A DNA stretch of 64,000 nt, from the NCBI RefSeq assembly GCF_030518795.1, contig NZ_CP130427.1, positions 4,898,001 through 4,962,000 of the forward strand. Direction: 5' to 3'. The position numbers and the translations under genes were made by a program. This stretch comes from Micromonospora sp. NBRC 110009. Lineage in GTDB: Bacteria > Actinomycetota > Actinomycetes > Mycobacteriales > Micromonosporaceae. Shown here in pieces: positions 1 to 7,170 of the stretch (positions within the stretch are counted from its first letter, which is position 1; each line of letters starts with the position of its first letter). Under the pieces are notes generated by a model that did no database searches, had not been told where the DNA came from, and saw only the letters and a list, made by a program, of their open reading frames with translations.

Positions 1-2
1 TG

Positions 3-569
3 CTCGGCGCGGCGGTCCGCTCGGCGGTCTCCGCGTCCGGCGTGGGCGAGGACTACACGTACGGGCGACCGTCGCGGCGTTCCGCCGGCGTACCCGGGGT
101 CGTCCTGCCGGCGCTGCGACGCCGGCCCCCGCGGGTCTGCGTTGTCGTCGACACGTCCGGCTCGGTCAGCGACGCCGAACTCGGCAGCGCTCTGCTCGAG
201 GTCACCGCGATCTCCCGGGCCGTCGGCGGCCGGCGGGACCTGGTCGGCGTGCTGCCGTGCGACGCGGCCGCGGACACCGTGCACCGGCTGTGCCGCGCCG
301 AGGACGTCCCGCTCCTGGGCGGTGGGGGAACGGACCTGCGTACGGGTTTCGCGCGGGCGCTGCGGGACCGGCCGGCCCCGGACGTGGTCGTGGCCCTGAC
401 CGACGGACAGACCCCCTGGCCGTCCTCCCGGCCGCCGTGCCGGACGGTGGTGGGGCTGTTTCCCCGGCAGCGGACCAGACGGTACGAGCACGATCGCGAT
501 CACGTGCCGAACTCGCCGCCGGCGTGGGCGCGGGTGGTTGTCATCGGGTCCACTCCCGCCGCCCGGTGA
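3..569 (+). CDS. VWA-like domain protein, C-terminal part (cut by window edge)
   Basis: Only the last ~188 residues are present; the frame is open from base 3. The stretch CVVVDTSGSVSDAEL has the MIDAS-like DxSGS pattern of the VWA-like domain (PF09967) that follows the DUF2201 putative metallopeptidase domain in actinobacterial proteins. GGGGTDLRTGF and VVALTDGQTPWP are the expected later strands of that fold. The metallopeptidase half would lie upstream of the window. Such genes often sit beside MoxR-type AAA ATPases, but none is visible here. Function unknown; the domain call is firm. Confidence 0.8.
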   Translation, partial: LGAAVRSAVSASGVGEDYTYGRPSRRSAGVPGVVLPALRRRPPRVCVVVDTSGSVSDAELGSALLEVTAISRAVGGRRDLVGVLPCDAAADTVHRLCRAEDVPLLGGGGTDLRTGFARALRDRPAPDVVVALTDGQTPWPSSRPPCRTVVGLFPRQRTRRYEHDRDHVPNSPPAWARVVVIGSTPAAR

Positions 570-721
570 GGCGCGGCCCTGGGACGACCCCCCGTCCCTG
601 CAGCGTCAACGGCCGCGGACTTCGCCCGGGGCTTCCGTGACGGGCGGGTGACGCGACCTTCGGCAGGGTCGCAGGGCGACGGCTGCTCCGCCGTCCCGCC
701 CAGGCCGTCCGAGGAGATTTC

Positions 722-3001
722 ATGATCAGGACGATGCTCCGGATCCGCGCGCGCCCCGGATGCGAATCCGCCGCGGCAGCCGCCTGGCGGGTGGCCGCCG
801 AGCAGGTCGGCCGCGCGGCCGGCAGCCTCGGGCAGGACCTGCTGGTGGACGCCGCTGATCCGCGTACCTTCGTCCTGGTCACCGAGTGGACCGACGAGGC
901 CGCGTGGCGCGACTACGCCGCCGGGCCCGTCGCCGCGCGCTTCGCCGACGCCGTCCGCCCGCTGTGCGAGACCTTCCCGGTGGACGGTTACCGGCTGATG
1001 CGCGACCGGGCGGACGGCGACCCGAGGATCTTCGTGGACGTCGAGCTCACGGTCCCGGCCGGGCGTCGGGCCGAGTTCGACCGCGGGTACGTCGAGGTCC
1101 TCGACCGGATGGCGGCGGTGCCTGGCTACCTGCGCGAGGACCTGCTGCGCGAGCCGGATTCCGACGTCCACCACATCTTCGCCGAATGGCGCAGCGCAGC
1201 CGAGTTCCACCGCTGGATCGGCGACCCGGCGCACGCGGAGCAGGAGGCCGGGCCGATCGCGCCCTTCCTCCTCGACATCCGCCGCCGCCTCTTCCACGCC
1301 GTGGCCGAGCCACGGGACAGCCGAGAACCGCATATTGGCAGGGAGGCCGACGTGCACAGGACAACGGACGTACTCGTCGTCGGGGCCGGGCCCGCCGGGC
1401 TGACCGCCGCCGTCGAGCTGGCCCGGCGGGGCATCGACTGCCGGGTGATCGACAAGCTGGCCACCCCGGCCGGGCAGGCCGACAAGGCGATCGGTGTGCA
1501 CTGCCGCACGATGGAGCTCTGGGAGGAGCAGGGCATCGTCCGGGAGGCGATGGACGCCGGTATCTGGCTGACCGGGAACATGGTGTTCGTCAACGGTCAG
1601 GAGACGCACCGGATGAGCTGGGAGCTGCCGGGCCTGCCGTATGCGCACCTCGGCCTGCCGCAGTACGAGACCGAACGGCTGCTGGCCCAGCGGCTCGCCA
1701 CGCTCGGCGTACGGCCGCAGCGCGGCGCCGAGCTGGTCGGGTTCACCCAGGACGACGACGGGGTGACGGCCACCGTCGCGACCGCCGACGGCGGCACCGA
1801 GACGGTACGCGCGAAGTACCTGGTCGGCTGCGACGGCGCGCACAGTCGGGTCCGCGAGCTGCTCGGCCTGACGTTCACCGGCGGGCTGGGCCGGTTCCCG
1901 CAGCTGTTCATGCTCGGCGACGTGGACGTCGACTGGGACATGCCGGACGGCCACCTGCTCCGGTTCCTGCACGAGACCGACGGCCGGATGGACGGCATGC
2001 TGGTCTGCGTACCGCTGCGCGGCGAGCGCCGGTACCGGATCGCCACGCTGGCGCCGCCCCGGTTCTTCGCCCAGACCGGCGGCCAGGACGCCCCGCCCGG
2101 GTTCAGCGAGGAACTCGCCGCACCCACCCTGGCCGACGTCCAGGCCGCCCTCGACCACCTCGCCCCGGCCGGCACCCGGGCGTCGAACCTGCGCTGGTCG
2201 TCGATCTTCCGGATCAGCCACGGGATCGTGGACCGGTACCGCGACGGCCGGGTGTTCGTGGCCGGTGACGCGGCGCACCTGCACCCGCCCGCCGGCGGCC
2301 AGGGCATGAACACCGGGATCCAGGACGCCTGGAACCTGGCCTGGAAGCTGGCCCTGGCGGTCCGGGGAGCCGCGGCGCCGGGGCTGCTGGACAGCTACGA
2401 GACCGAACGACGGCCGGAAGGCGAGGAGATCGTCGGGCGCGCGGTGCGGATGGCGTTCACCGACGAGCTGGACCGGGCGGACCTGGAGCGCCAGTTCCTC
2501 CAGGAGATGTCCATGTTGCTCAGCTACGCGGGCAGCCCGCTCGTGGGCGAGTCGGTGTCCGATCCGGACGCGCTGCGCGCCGGCCCCGGGCCCGGCGACC
2601 GCACCCCGGACGTGGCCGGACTGCGCCGGCGCGGCGTCGGGCACCCGCTGCGGCTGCGCGACCTGACCCGCGGCGGCCGGCACACCCTGCTGGTCTACGC
2701 CGACGCCTCGGCCGACGAGGCGGCGCTGACCGAGGTGGCGGAGCTCTGCGCCGACCTGCACCGGCAGACGTCCGGGGAGATCGAGGCGTACCTGCTGCTC
2801 AGCCCGGACGCCCCGACGCCGCGGCTGCTCGCGCCGCCGGTCGTGGTGGACGCGGAGAACGAGTTCCGCGCCGGCTACGACGTCGCCGGCACCGCGCTGT
2901 ACCTGGTCCGGCCGGACGGGCACGTCGGGTTCCGCAGCCAGCCGATCGACGCCGACGGCCTGCGCAAGCACCTGCACCTGGTGTTCGGGGGCGCGCGATG
3001 A
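722..3001 (+). CDS. Fused ABM-ABM-FAD aromatic polyketide monooxygenase
   Basis: This 759-residue protein joins two antibiotic-biosynthesis-monooxygenase (ABM, PF03992-like) domains at about residues 1-95 and 100-205 to a full-length class A FAD hydroxylase (about 211-759). The FAD part has GAGPAGLTAAVELARRG at ~221, the second FAD motif GDAAHLHPPAGGQGMNTGIQD at ~514, and a thioredoxin-like C-terminal tail. Class A enzymes of this type hydroxylate or cleave aromatic polyketide rings with NAD(P)H and O2; ABM domains are cofactor-free quinone-forming oxygenases. GAGGAG lies 6 bp before the ATG. An in-frame GTG at 1352 with GGGAGG just upstream could also yield the FAD enzyme alone. The gene overlaps the next by 4 bp (ATGA). 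Confidence 0.88.
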   Translation: MIRTMLRIRARPGCESAAAAAWRVAAEQVGRAAGSLGQDLLVDAADPRTFVLVTEWTDEAAWRDYAAGPVAARFADAVRPLCETFPVDGYRLMRDRADGDPRIFVDVELTVPAGRRAEFDRGYVEVLDRMAAVPGYLREDLLREPDSDVHHIFAEWRSAAEFHRWIGDPAHAEQEAGPIAPFLLDIRRRLFHAVAEPRDSREPHIGREADVHRTTDVLVVGAGPAGLTAAVELARRGIDCRVIDKLATPAGQADKAIGVHCRTMELWEEQGIVREAMDAGIWLTGNMVFVNGQETHRMSWELPGLPYAHLGLPQYETERLLAQRLATLGVRPQRGAELVGFTQDDDGVTATVATADGGTETVRAKYLVGCDGAHSRVRELLGLTFTGGLGRFPQLFMLGDVDVDWDMPDGHLLRFLHETDGRMDGMLVCVPLRGERRYRIATLAPPRFFAQTGGQDAPPGFSEELAAPTLADVQAALDHLAPAGTRASNLRWSSIFRISHGIVDRYRDGRVFVAGDAAHLHPPAGGQGMNTGIQDAWNLAWKLALAVRGAAAPGLLDSYETERRPEGEEIVGRAVRMAFTDELDRADLERQFLQEMSMLLSYAGSPLVGESVSDPDALRAGPGPGDRTPDVAGLRRRGVGHPLRLRDLTRGGRHTLLVYADASADEAALTEVAELCADLHRQTSGEIEAYLLLSPDAPTPRLLAPPVVVDAENEFRAGYDVAGTALYLVRPDGHVGFRSQPIDADGLRKHLHLVFGGAR
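1341..1354 (+). promoter_or_regulatory. Internal Shine-Dalgarno and in-frame GTG at the domain joint
   Basis: GGGAGG (1341-1346) stands 5 bp before an in-frame GTG (1352-1354) at the start of the FAD domain, residue 211 of the fusion. It looks like the ribosome binding site of a once separate FAD monooxygenase gene and may still be used. No stop codon separates the two parts. Confidence 0.5.
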
Positions 3002-3318
3002 GCCGGGTACGCACCGTGCTCGCGATGCGGACCCGGGAGGGCTGCGCGGAACGGTTCGAGGCGGAGTGGCTCTCGGCGGCGGCGGAGATCCGCACGCTGG
3101 ACGGCTGCCTGCACCAGGACCTGGTCCGCGACGCCGACGACCCGCGCAGCTACCTGATCATCAGCGACTGGGCGGACCGCGAGCGGCTCGACGCCTTCGG
3201 CCGCAGCGAACACCGCGACCGGCTGCTGCGCATCATCCGTGAGCTGCGCGAATCCGCGCAGCGGCACACCTACCAGGTACTGCACAGCGTAGGCAGCGAG
3301 CCCGAGGAGTCGAGATGA
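2998..3318 (+). CDS. ABM-domain monooxygenase / dimeric ferredoxin-like fold protein
   Basis: A 106-residue single-domain ABM protein (VRTVLAMRTREGCAERFEAEW, then the HQDLVRDADDPRSYLIISDW core). It belongs to the TcmH/ActVA-Orf6-type family that oxidises anthrone-type intermediates to quinones without a cofactor, although some members are only accessory. It resembles the two ABM domains at the N-terminus of the preceding fusion, so the cassette carries three copies of the fold. It starts inside the upstream stop (ATGA) and ends inside the start of the P450 gene, so the three are probably translated in a coupled way. Confidence 0.82.
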   Translation: MSRVRTVLAMRTREGCAERFEAEWLSAAAEIRTLDGCLHQDLVRDADDPRSYLIISDWADRERLDAFGRSEHRDRLLRIIRELRESAQRHTYQVLHSVGSEPEESR

Positions 3319-4541
3319 CCGAGGACGCCGTACCCGCGGACCAGTTCTACACCGACGAGTTCGCCGCCGACCCCTATCCCTCCTTCGCCCGGCTGCGTAC
3401 CGACCGGCCGGTCTGCCCGGTCAGCTCGCCGCGCTTCGACCAGTACCTGATCACCGGGTTCGACGACGCGAAGACCGCGCTGACCGACCCCCGGCTCTCC
3501 AAGGACCTCTACGGCCCCGGCCAGCACTACCTGCGGCTGTTCGGGCCGAACTCGGAGGGCCTGAACAAGAACATGCTCAACTCGGACCCGCCGGAGCACA
3601 CCCGGCTGCGGCGAATCGTGTCGCAGGCATTCGCGCCGCGCCGGATCGAGGCGCTCCGGCCGCGGGTGGCGCAGATCGTGGACGGCCTGCTCGACCCGCT
3701 CGTCCCGCAGGGCCGGGCCGAGCTGATGCACGACTTCGCCATCCCGCTGCCGATGTCGGTGATCTGCGAGCTGCTCGGCATCCCAGAGGCCGACCACGGG
3801 CAGGTGCTCGACTGGACCCAGGTGATCAGGACGTCCGGATCGTCCCGCCGCCCCCCGCAGGAGGAGCGGGCGGCCGTACAGGAGGCCCAGCTCAAGCTGC
3901 ACGACTACCTCGTGGACCTGGTGCAGGCCAAGCGCGCGCATCCCGCCGACGACATCATCGGCGCGCTGATCGACTCCCGCGACCGGGACGGGCGGCTCTC
4001 CGAGGCGGAGCTGGTCACCACCACGTTCCTGTTGCTCTTCGCCGGGCACCAGACCACCGCGGACTTCCTCGGCAACGCCACGCTGGCCCTGCTGACCCAT
4101 CCCGAGCAGCTCGAACTGCTGCGCACTTCGCCGCAGTTGCTGCCGTCCGCGATCGAGGAACTGCTTCGGTTCGACGGTCCGCTGCCGGTGGCCAGCCCCA
4201 GGATCGCCACCGAGGACGTCGAGTACCAGGGGGTCTGCATCCCGCAGGGCGCGATCGTCGGCGTGGTGATCAACTCGGCCAATCACGACCCGGCGCACTT
4301 CACCGACCCGGACCGGCTCGACCTCCGGCGCGTCCGCGGCCCGCACCTCGGCTTCGGTCACGGCGTCCACTACTGCCTCGGGGTGTCGCTGGCCCGGATG
4401 GAGGCGCAGATCGGCCTCGGGGCGCTGCTGCGCCGGCTGCCGGGACTGCGGCTCGCCGTGCCGCTCGCCGAGGTGCGTCGGTTGCCGGCGGCGTCACCGT
4501 TCCGGGGGCTGCTGGAGCTTCCGGTCACCTTCGCCGCTTGA
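3315..4541 (+). CDS. Cytochrome P450
   Basis: A 408-residue soluble bacterial P450. The I-helix oxygen-activation motif AGHQTT is at ~242, the K-helix ExxR is in EELLRFDGP, and the haem-binding loop FGHGVHYCLG has its Cys at ~353. Length and motifs fit the CYP105/107-like actinomycete group that hydroxylates polyketides and other secondary metabolites. No ferredoxin or reductase gene is adjacent, so it must borrow redox partners. The gene overlaps the ABM gene by 4 bp and is followed, 55 bp on, by the cyclase gene, placing it in the tailoring cassette. The substrate cannot be read from the sequence. Confidence 0.93.
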   Translation: MTEDAVPADQFYTDEFAADPYPSFARLRTDRPVCPVSSPRFDQYLITGFDDAKTALTDPRLSKDLYGPGQHYLRLFGPNSEGLNKNMLNSDPPEHTRLRRIVSQAFAPRRIEALRPRVAQIVDGLLDPLVPQGRAELMHDFAIPLPMSVICELLGIPEADHGQVLDWTQVIRTSGSSRRPPQEERAAVQEAQLKLHDYLVDLVQAKRAHPADDIIGALIDSRDRDGRLSEAELVTTTFLLLFAGHQTTADFLGNATLALLTHPEQLELLRTSPQLLPSAIEELLRFDGPLPVASPRIATEDVEYQGVCIPQGAIVGVVINSANHDPAHFTDPDRLDLRRVRGPHLGFGHGVHYCLGVSLARMEAQIGLGALLRRLPGLRLAVPLAEVRRLPAASPFRGLLELPVTFAA

Positions 4542-4596
4542 CAGCTCCAGGACCCATCCTCACCCGCCAACCAGATCCCACCCAAGGAGCACAGCC

Positions 4597-5259
4597 ATGG
4601 TCTTCCGGAACGTGATCGTCTGCCACATGGTCCCCGGCAGCGACAACATCGTCGGCGACGTCTTCGGCTACTACGACCGGACCACCCGACCCCAGGACCT
4701 CGGGGTCATCGGGCGGATCCTGCTGTCCCACGACGACCTCTACGTCCACGTCATCGAACGCGAGCAGGACCCCAAGGTGTCCGGGCAGACCCGCGGGCTG
4801 CCCGCGTTCCAGAAGATCGCCGAGGCCATCGCCCCGTACGTGACGCCGTACCCGAGGTACTGGAAGAACCCGTCCGACTCGGTGGCGAAGGAGTTCTACC
4901 GGTGGGCCCCGGACGGCGAGGCACCCGCGGACACCACGCTGAAGGTCATCATCCAGCGGATCAAGCCCGGCGCCGAGCCGGACGTGGCGCGGATCTTCGC
5001 CGAGTCCGACGACGGGTCGCTGCCGACCGAGCTGGGCGTCACCGGGCGGTGGCTGTACTCGATCGACGACGTGTTCGTGCACCTGGTGGAGCAGGACGCG
5101 TCGGTCGCCGAGGCCCTCCGGCACAACCACCGCAGGCCCGCGTTCGGCAAGCTCATGGAGGAACTCGCGCCGTACGTCGCCCCGTACCGGCCGGAGAACT
5201 GGCGCGGCCCACAGGACTCGGTGGCCAGACCGTTCTACCGCTGGCGCGCCGAGGACTGA
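4597..5259 (+). CDS. Tandem-duplicated TcmI/WhiE-VII-like polyketide cyclase
   Basis: A 220-residue protein made of two copies of the TcmI-type cyclase domain (PF04673 type; automatic annotations may call such proteins SchA/CurD-like). Copy 1 runs about residues 27-110 and copy 2 about 130-216; each has a LGV-G-R core, a D-D-hydrophobic-V-H-hydrophobic strand, a PAF(Q/G)K helix, APYV-PY and a closing DSVA-(E/P)FYRW. Single-domain TcmI (~110 aa) directs aromatic ring closure of poly-beta-ketone chains, so a fused pair may mimic the homodimer. It lies 55 bp after the P450 gene and has AAGGAG before its ATG. It is the last gene of the cassette. Confidence 0.85.
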   Translation: MVFRNVIVCHMVPGSDNIVGDVFGYYDRTTRPQDLGVIGRILLSHDDLYVHVIEREQDPKVSGQTRGLPAFQKIAEAIAPYVTPYPRYWKNPSDSVAKEFYRWAPDGEAPADTTLKVIIQRIKPGAEPDVARIFAESDDGSLPTELGVTGRWLYSIDDVFVHLVEQDASVAEALRHNHRRPAFGKLMEELAPYVAPYRPENWRGPQDSVARPFYRWRAED

Positions 5260-5334
5260 CCGGCGGCCCGCCGGATCCTGCGCCGCCGGCTCACCCGGGT
5301 GCCCTGGGCGAACCTCCCGCCCGAGCCGTGCGGC

Positions 5335-5502
5335 TCACTCGTCGCCGACGGTCTCCGTCTCGCCGTCGTGCTGGAACTGCACGGGCAGGTGCTCGTCGGG
5401 CTGGGGCGCCTGCGCCAGCCGGTGGTGCGGGTCCCCGTCCCGGGAGAACAGGACGTCGTCGGTCTTCTTGCTTTTCTCCTGGTCCTCTTCCGGCTCCGTC
5501 AC
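5335..5502 (-). CDS. Small acidic hydrophilic protein, 55 residues, unknown function
   Basis: A short reading frame with GAGGAG 5 bp before its GTG start. The protein begins VTEPEEDQEKSKKTDDVLFS, has HHRLAQAPQPDEHLP in the middle and ends TVGDE. It is rich in Asp/Glu, has no Cys and no membrane segment, and is probably mostly unstructured. The good ribosome site, third-position GC pattern and non-random composition support a real gene. I do not recognise a family. It lies between the polyketide cassette and a DUF1622 gene, both on the other strand, so it is transcribed alone. Confidence 0.6.
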   Translation of the reverse strand: MTEPEEDQEKSKKTDDVLFSRDGDPHHRLAQAPQPDEHLPVQFQHDGETETVGDE

Positions 5503-5702
5503 GTGCACTCCTCAGCAGGTGCCGTCGATGACCGTCCCGGGCGGGTCGGTCCTATTATGTCGCGATATCCACCCTAGGCGGCCGGAACCGCTCGTGCAGA
5601 CGGATGCTGCAGCGCCCATGGGTGGCCCGGCCCGAAACACCTCCGGCCGGCACCGCCGTTGCGCCATGGTGGGGGCGACGGCCGGCGGTACGGGGGTGAC
5701 GG

Positions 5703-6077
5703 GTGCCGACCAAGGAGATCATCGAGCGGATCGGAACCCTGCTGGACCTGGCCGGGGTGCTGGTCATCGCGCTCGGCGTCGCCATCGCCACGGTCGTCTT
5801 CCTGCTGCGCTGGTGGCGAACCCGGCAGGTGGTCGACCACTACCGGCCGTACCGGCAGGGCGTCGGCCGGGCCATCCTGCTCGGGCTGGAGTTCCTGGTG
5901 GGCGGCGACATCATCCGTACCGTGGCAGTGTCCCCGACCTTCACCAGCGTCGGGGTGCTGGCCCTGATCGTGCTGGTCCGCACCTTCCTCAGCTTCTCGC
6001 TGGAGGTGGAGCTCGACGGCCGCTGGCCATGGCAGGGGAAGGGGCCGATCGGCGGGCCGAGCGTCGGTGCGCGGTGA
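5703..6077 (+). CDS. DUF1622 family small membrane protein
   Basis: 124 residues with three hydrophobic segments: about 15-37 (LAGVLVIALGVAIATVVFLL), a middle one around GRAILLGLEFLVGGDIIRTV, and VGVLALIVLVRTFLSFSLEVEL. The GxELxxGxDIxxTV pattern followed by RTFLSxSLEVEL is characteristic of DUF1622 (PF07784) inner-membrane proteins of unknown function. A GTG start is chosen because the protein begins directly with the conserved N-terminal helix. It seems to be transcribed singly. Confidence 0.85.
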   Translation: MPTKEIIERIGTLLDLAGVLVIALGVAIATVVFLLRWWRTRQVVDHYRPYRQGVGRAILLGLEFLVGGDIIRTVAVSPTFTSVGVLALIVLVRTFLSFSLEVELDGRWPWQGKGPIGGPSVGAR

Positions 6078-6116
6078 GTCGTCCCGGCCGGCGGCCCGCG
6101 GCCGGGGTGGGGGTGG

Positions 6117-6986
6117 TCAGATGTTCGCCGAGTCCGCCGGCACGTCGGTCGGCAACGAGGGTGCGCCGGTGGCGGGTTCGGCGCCGGGGCAGCTCAGCCC
6201 GAGGGTGTACGCGGTCATCGACAGCGACCCGTACGCGTACCCGTCGACCAGCACCTCGGGGCGGCTGCCGTCGGTGCCGGCCAACCCGGCCAGGTAGAGC
6301 AGCGGGATGAAGTGGTCCGGGGTCGGTACGGCCAGGTCGTAGTCGCGGTGTGCGTCGAGCCGGGCCGCCTCGGTCGGGGTGTCCTGGACGATCTCGCGGG
6401 CGGCGTCGTCGAAGCGCCGCGCCCAGTCGAAGCCCTCGTCGGTCCGGCGCGGGTCCACGCCGCCCAGGTTGTGGACGACGTTGCCGCTGGCCACCACGAG
6501 GACGCCGCGGTCGCGCAGCGGGGCGAGCCGGGCGCCGAGGTCGAGGTGGTAGTCCAGTGGCTTGAAGGCGTTGATGCTCAGCTGCACCACCGGGATGTCC
6601 GCCTCGGGAAAGGCGTGGGTCAGCACCGACCAGGTGCCGTGGTCGATGCCCCAGGAGTCCAGGTCGGCGCCGACCCAGGTGGGATGCACCACGTCGCTGA
6701 TCTCCTCGGCCAGTTCGGGCAGGCCGGGCGCGGGGTACCGCACGTCGAACAGTTGCTGTGGGAAGCCGTAGAAGTCGTGGATGGTGCGCGGCCGGGGCAT
6801 GGCGGTGACGGCGGTGGCGCCGATGTACCAGTGCGCGGAGACCACCAGGATCGCCCGAGGCCGCGGCACCGCCTGCCCGAACTTCCGCCAGGCGGCCGTG
6901 TAGCGGTTGACCTCCAAAGCGTTCATCGGGTTGCCGTGGCCGAAGAAAGCCGCCGGCATCACCGTCCGGGTCGTCTGCTCGCTCAT
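6117..6986 (-). CDS. ygiD: 4,5-DOPA extradiol dioxygenase-like protein (YgiD family)
   Basis: 289 residues of the LigB-type class III extradiol dioxygenase superfamily, YgiD/DODA branch. Conserved metal and active-site histidines are seen in FFGHGNPMNAL, SAHWY, DHGTW and PDHFIPLLYL. YgiD-type enzymes open the catechol ring of DOPA between C4 and C5, but the physiological substrate in bacteria is usually unknown. The ATG at 6986 (MSEQTTRTVMPAAFFGHGNP) is chosen because GGAAG precedes it and the family N-terminus begins there; a longer upstream frame is not protein-like. It is divergent from the copper ATPase gene. Confidence 0.88.
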   Translation of the reverse strand: MSEQTTRTVMPAAFFGHGNPMNALEVNRYTAAWRKFGQAVPRPRAILVVSAHWYIGATAVTAMPRPRTIHDFYGFPQQLFDVRYPAPGLPELAEEISDVVHPTWVGADLDSWGIDHGTWSVLTHAFPEADIPVVQLSINAFKPLDYHLDLGARLAPLRDRGVLVVASGNVVHNLGGVDPRRTDEGFDWARRFDDAAREIVQDTPTEAARLDAHRDYDLAVPTPDHFIPLLYLAGLAGTDGSRPEVLVDGYAYGSLSMTAYTLGLSCPGAEPATGAPSLPTDVPADSANI

Positions 6987-7129
6987 CCCGCTTCCTGTCG
7001 CCGGCCGTGTCCCGAGGCTAACCCGGCGGCCCGGTCCCTGTCCGGACGACCCGGCCCGGAGGCCCGCTCCGGCGTGATACCCGTGGGGGGACGGCACGGA
7101 TGCGCCCGACCGGCCGGGGCTGGTGCCCC

Positions 7130-7144
7130 TACCCCCTAGGGGTA
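7130..7144. promoter_or_regulatory. Candidate CsoR-type copper operator
   Basis: TACCCCCTAGGGGTA is an inverted repeat (TACCCC / GGGGTA, 3-nt spacer) matching the TACCC-n5-GGGTA core of CsoR-family operators. It lies about 27 bp upstream of the copper-type ATPase start. This is the expected arrangement for copper-induced derepression. No csoR gene is in the window. Confidence 0.6.
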
Positions 7145-7170
7145 TATGGTGGCGGCGGAGGTGGAGTTCG

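Noticed and set aside
500..2977. Very long open frame (about 825 codons) on the minus strand opposite the FAD monooxygenase gene.
   Set aside because: It is a by-product of extreme GC bias: composition is Arg/Gly/Pro/Val-rich without motifs, and the plus-strand frame has complete FAD and ABM motifs.
5299..5577. 92-codon plus-strand frame over the small acidic protein region.
   Set aside because: No ribosome site; the opposite-strand 55-codon frame has a good one and a more protein-like composition.
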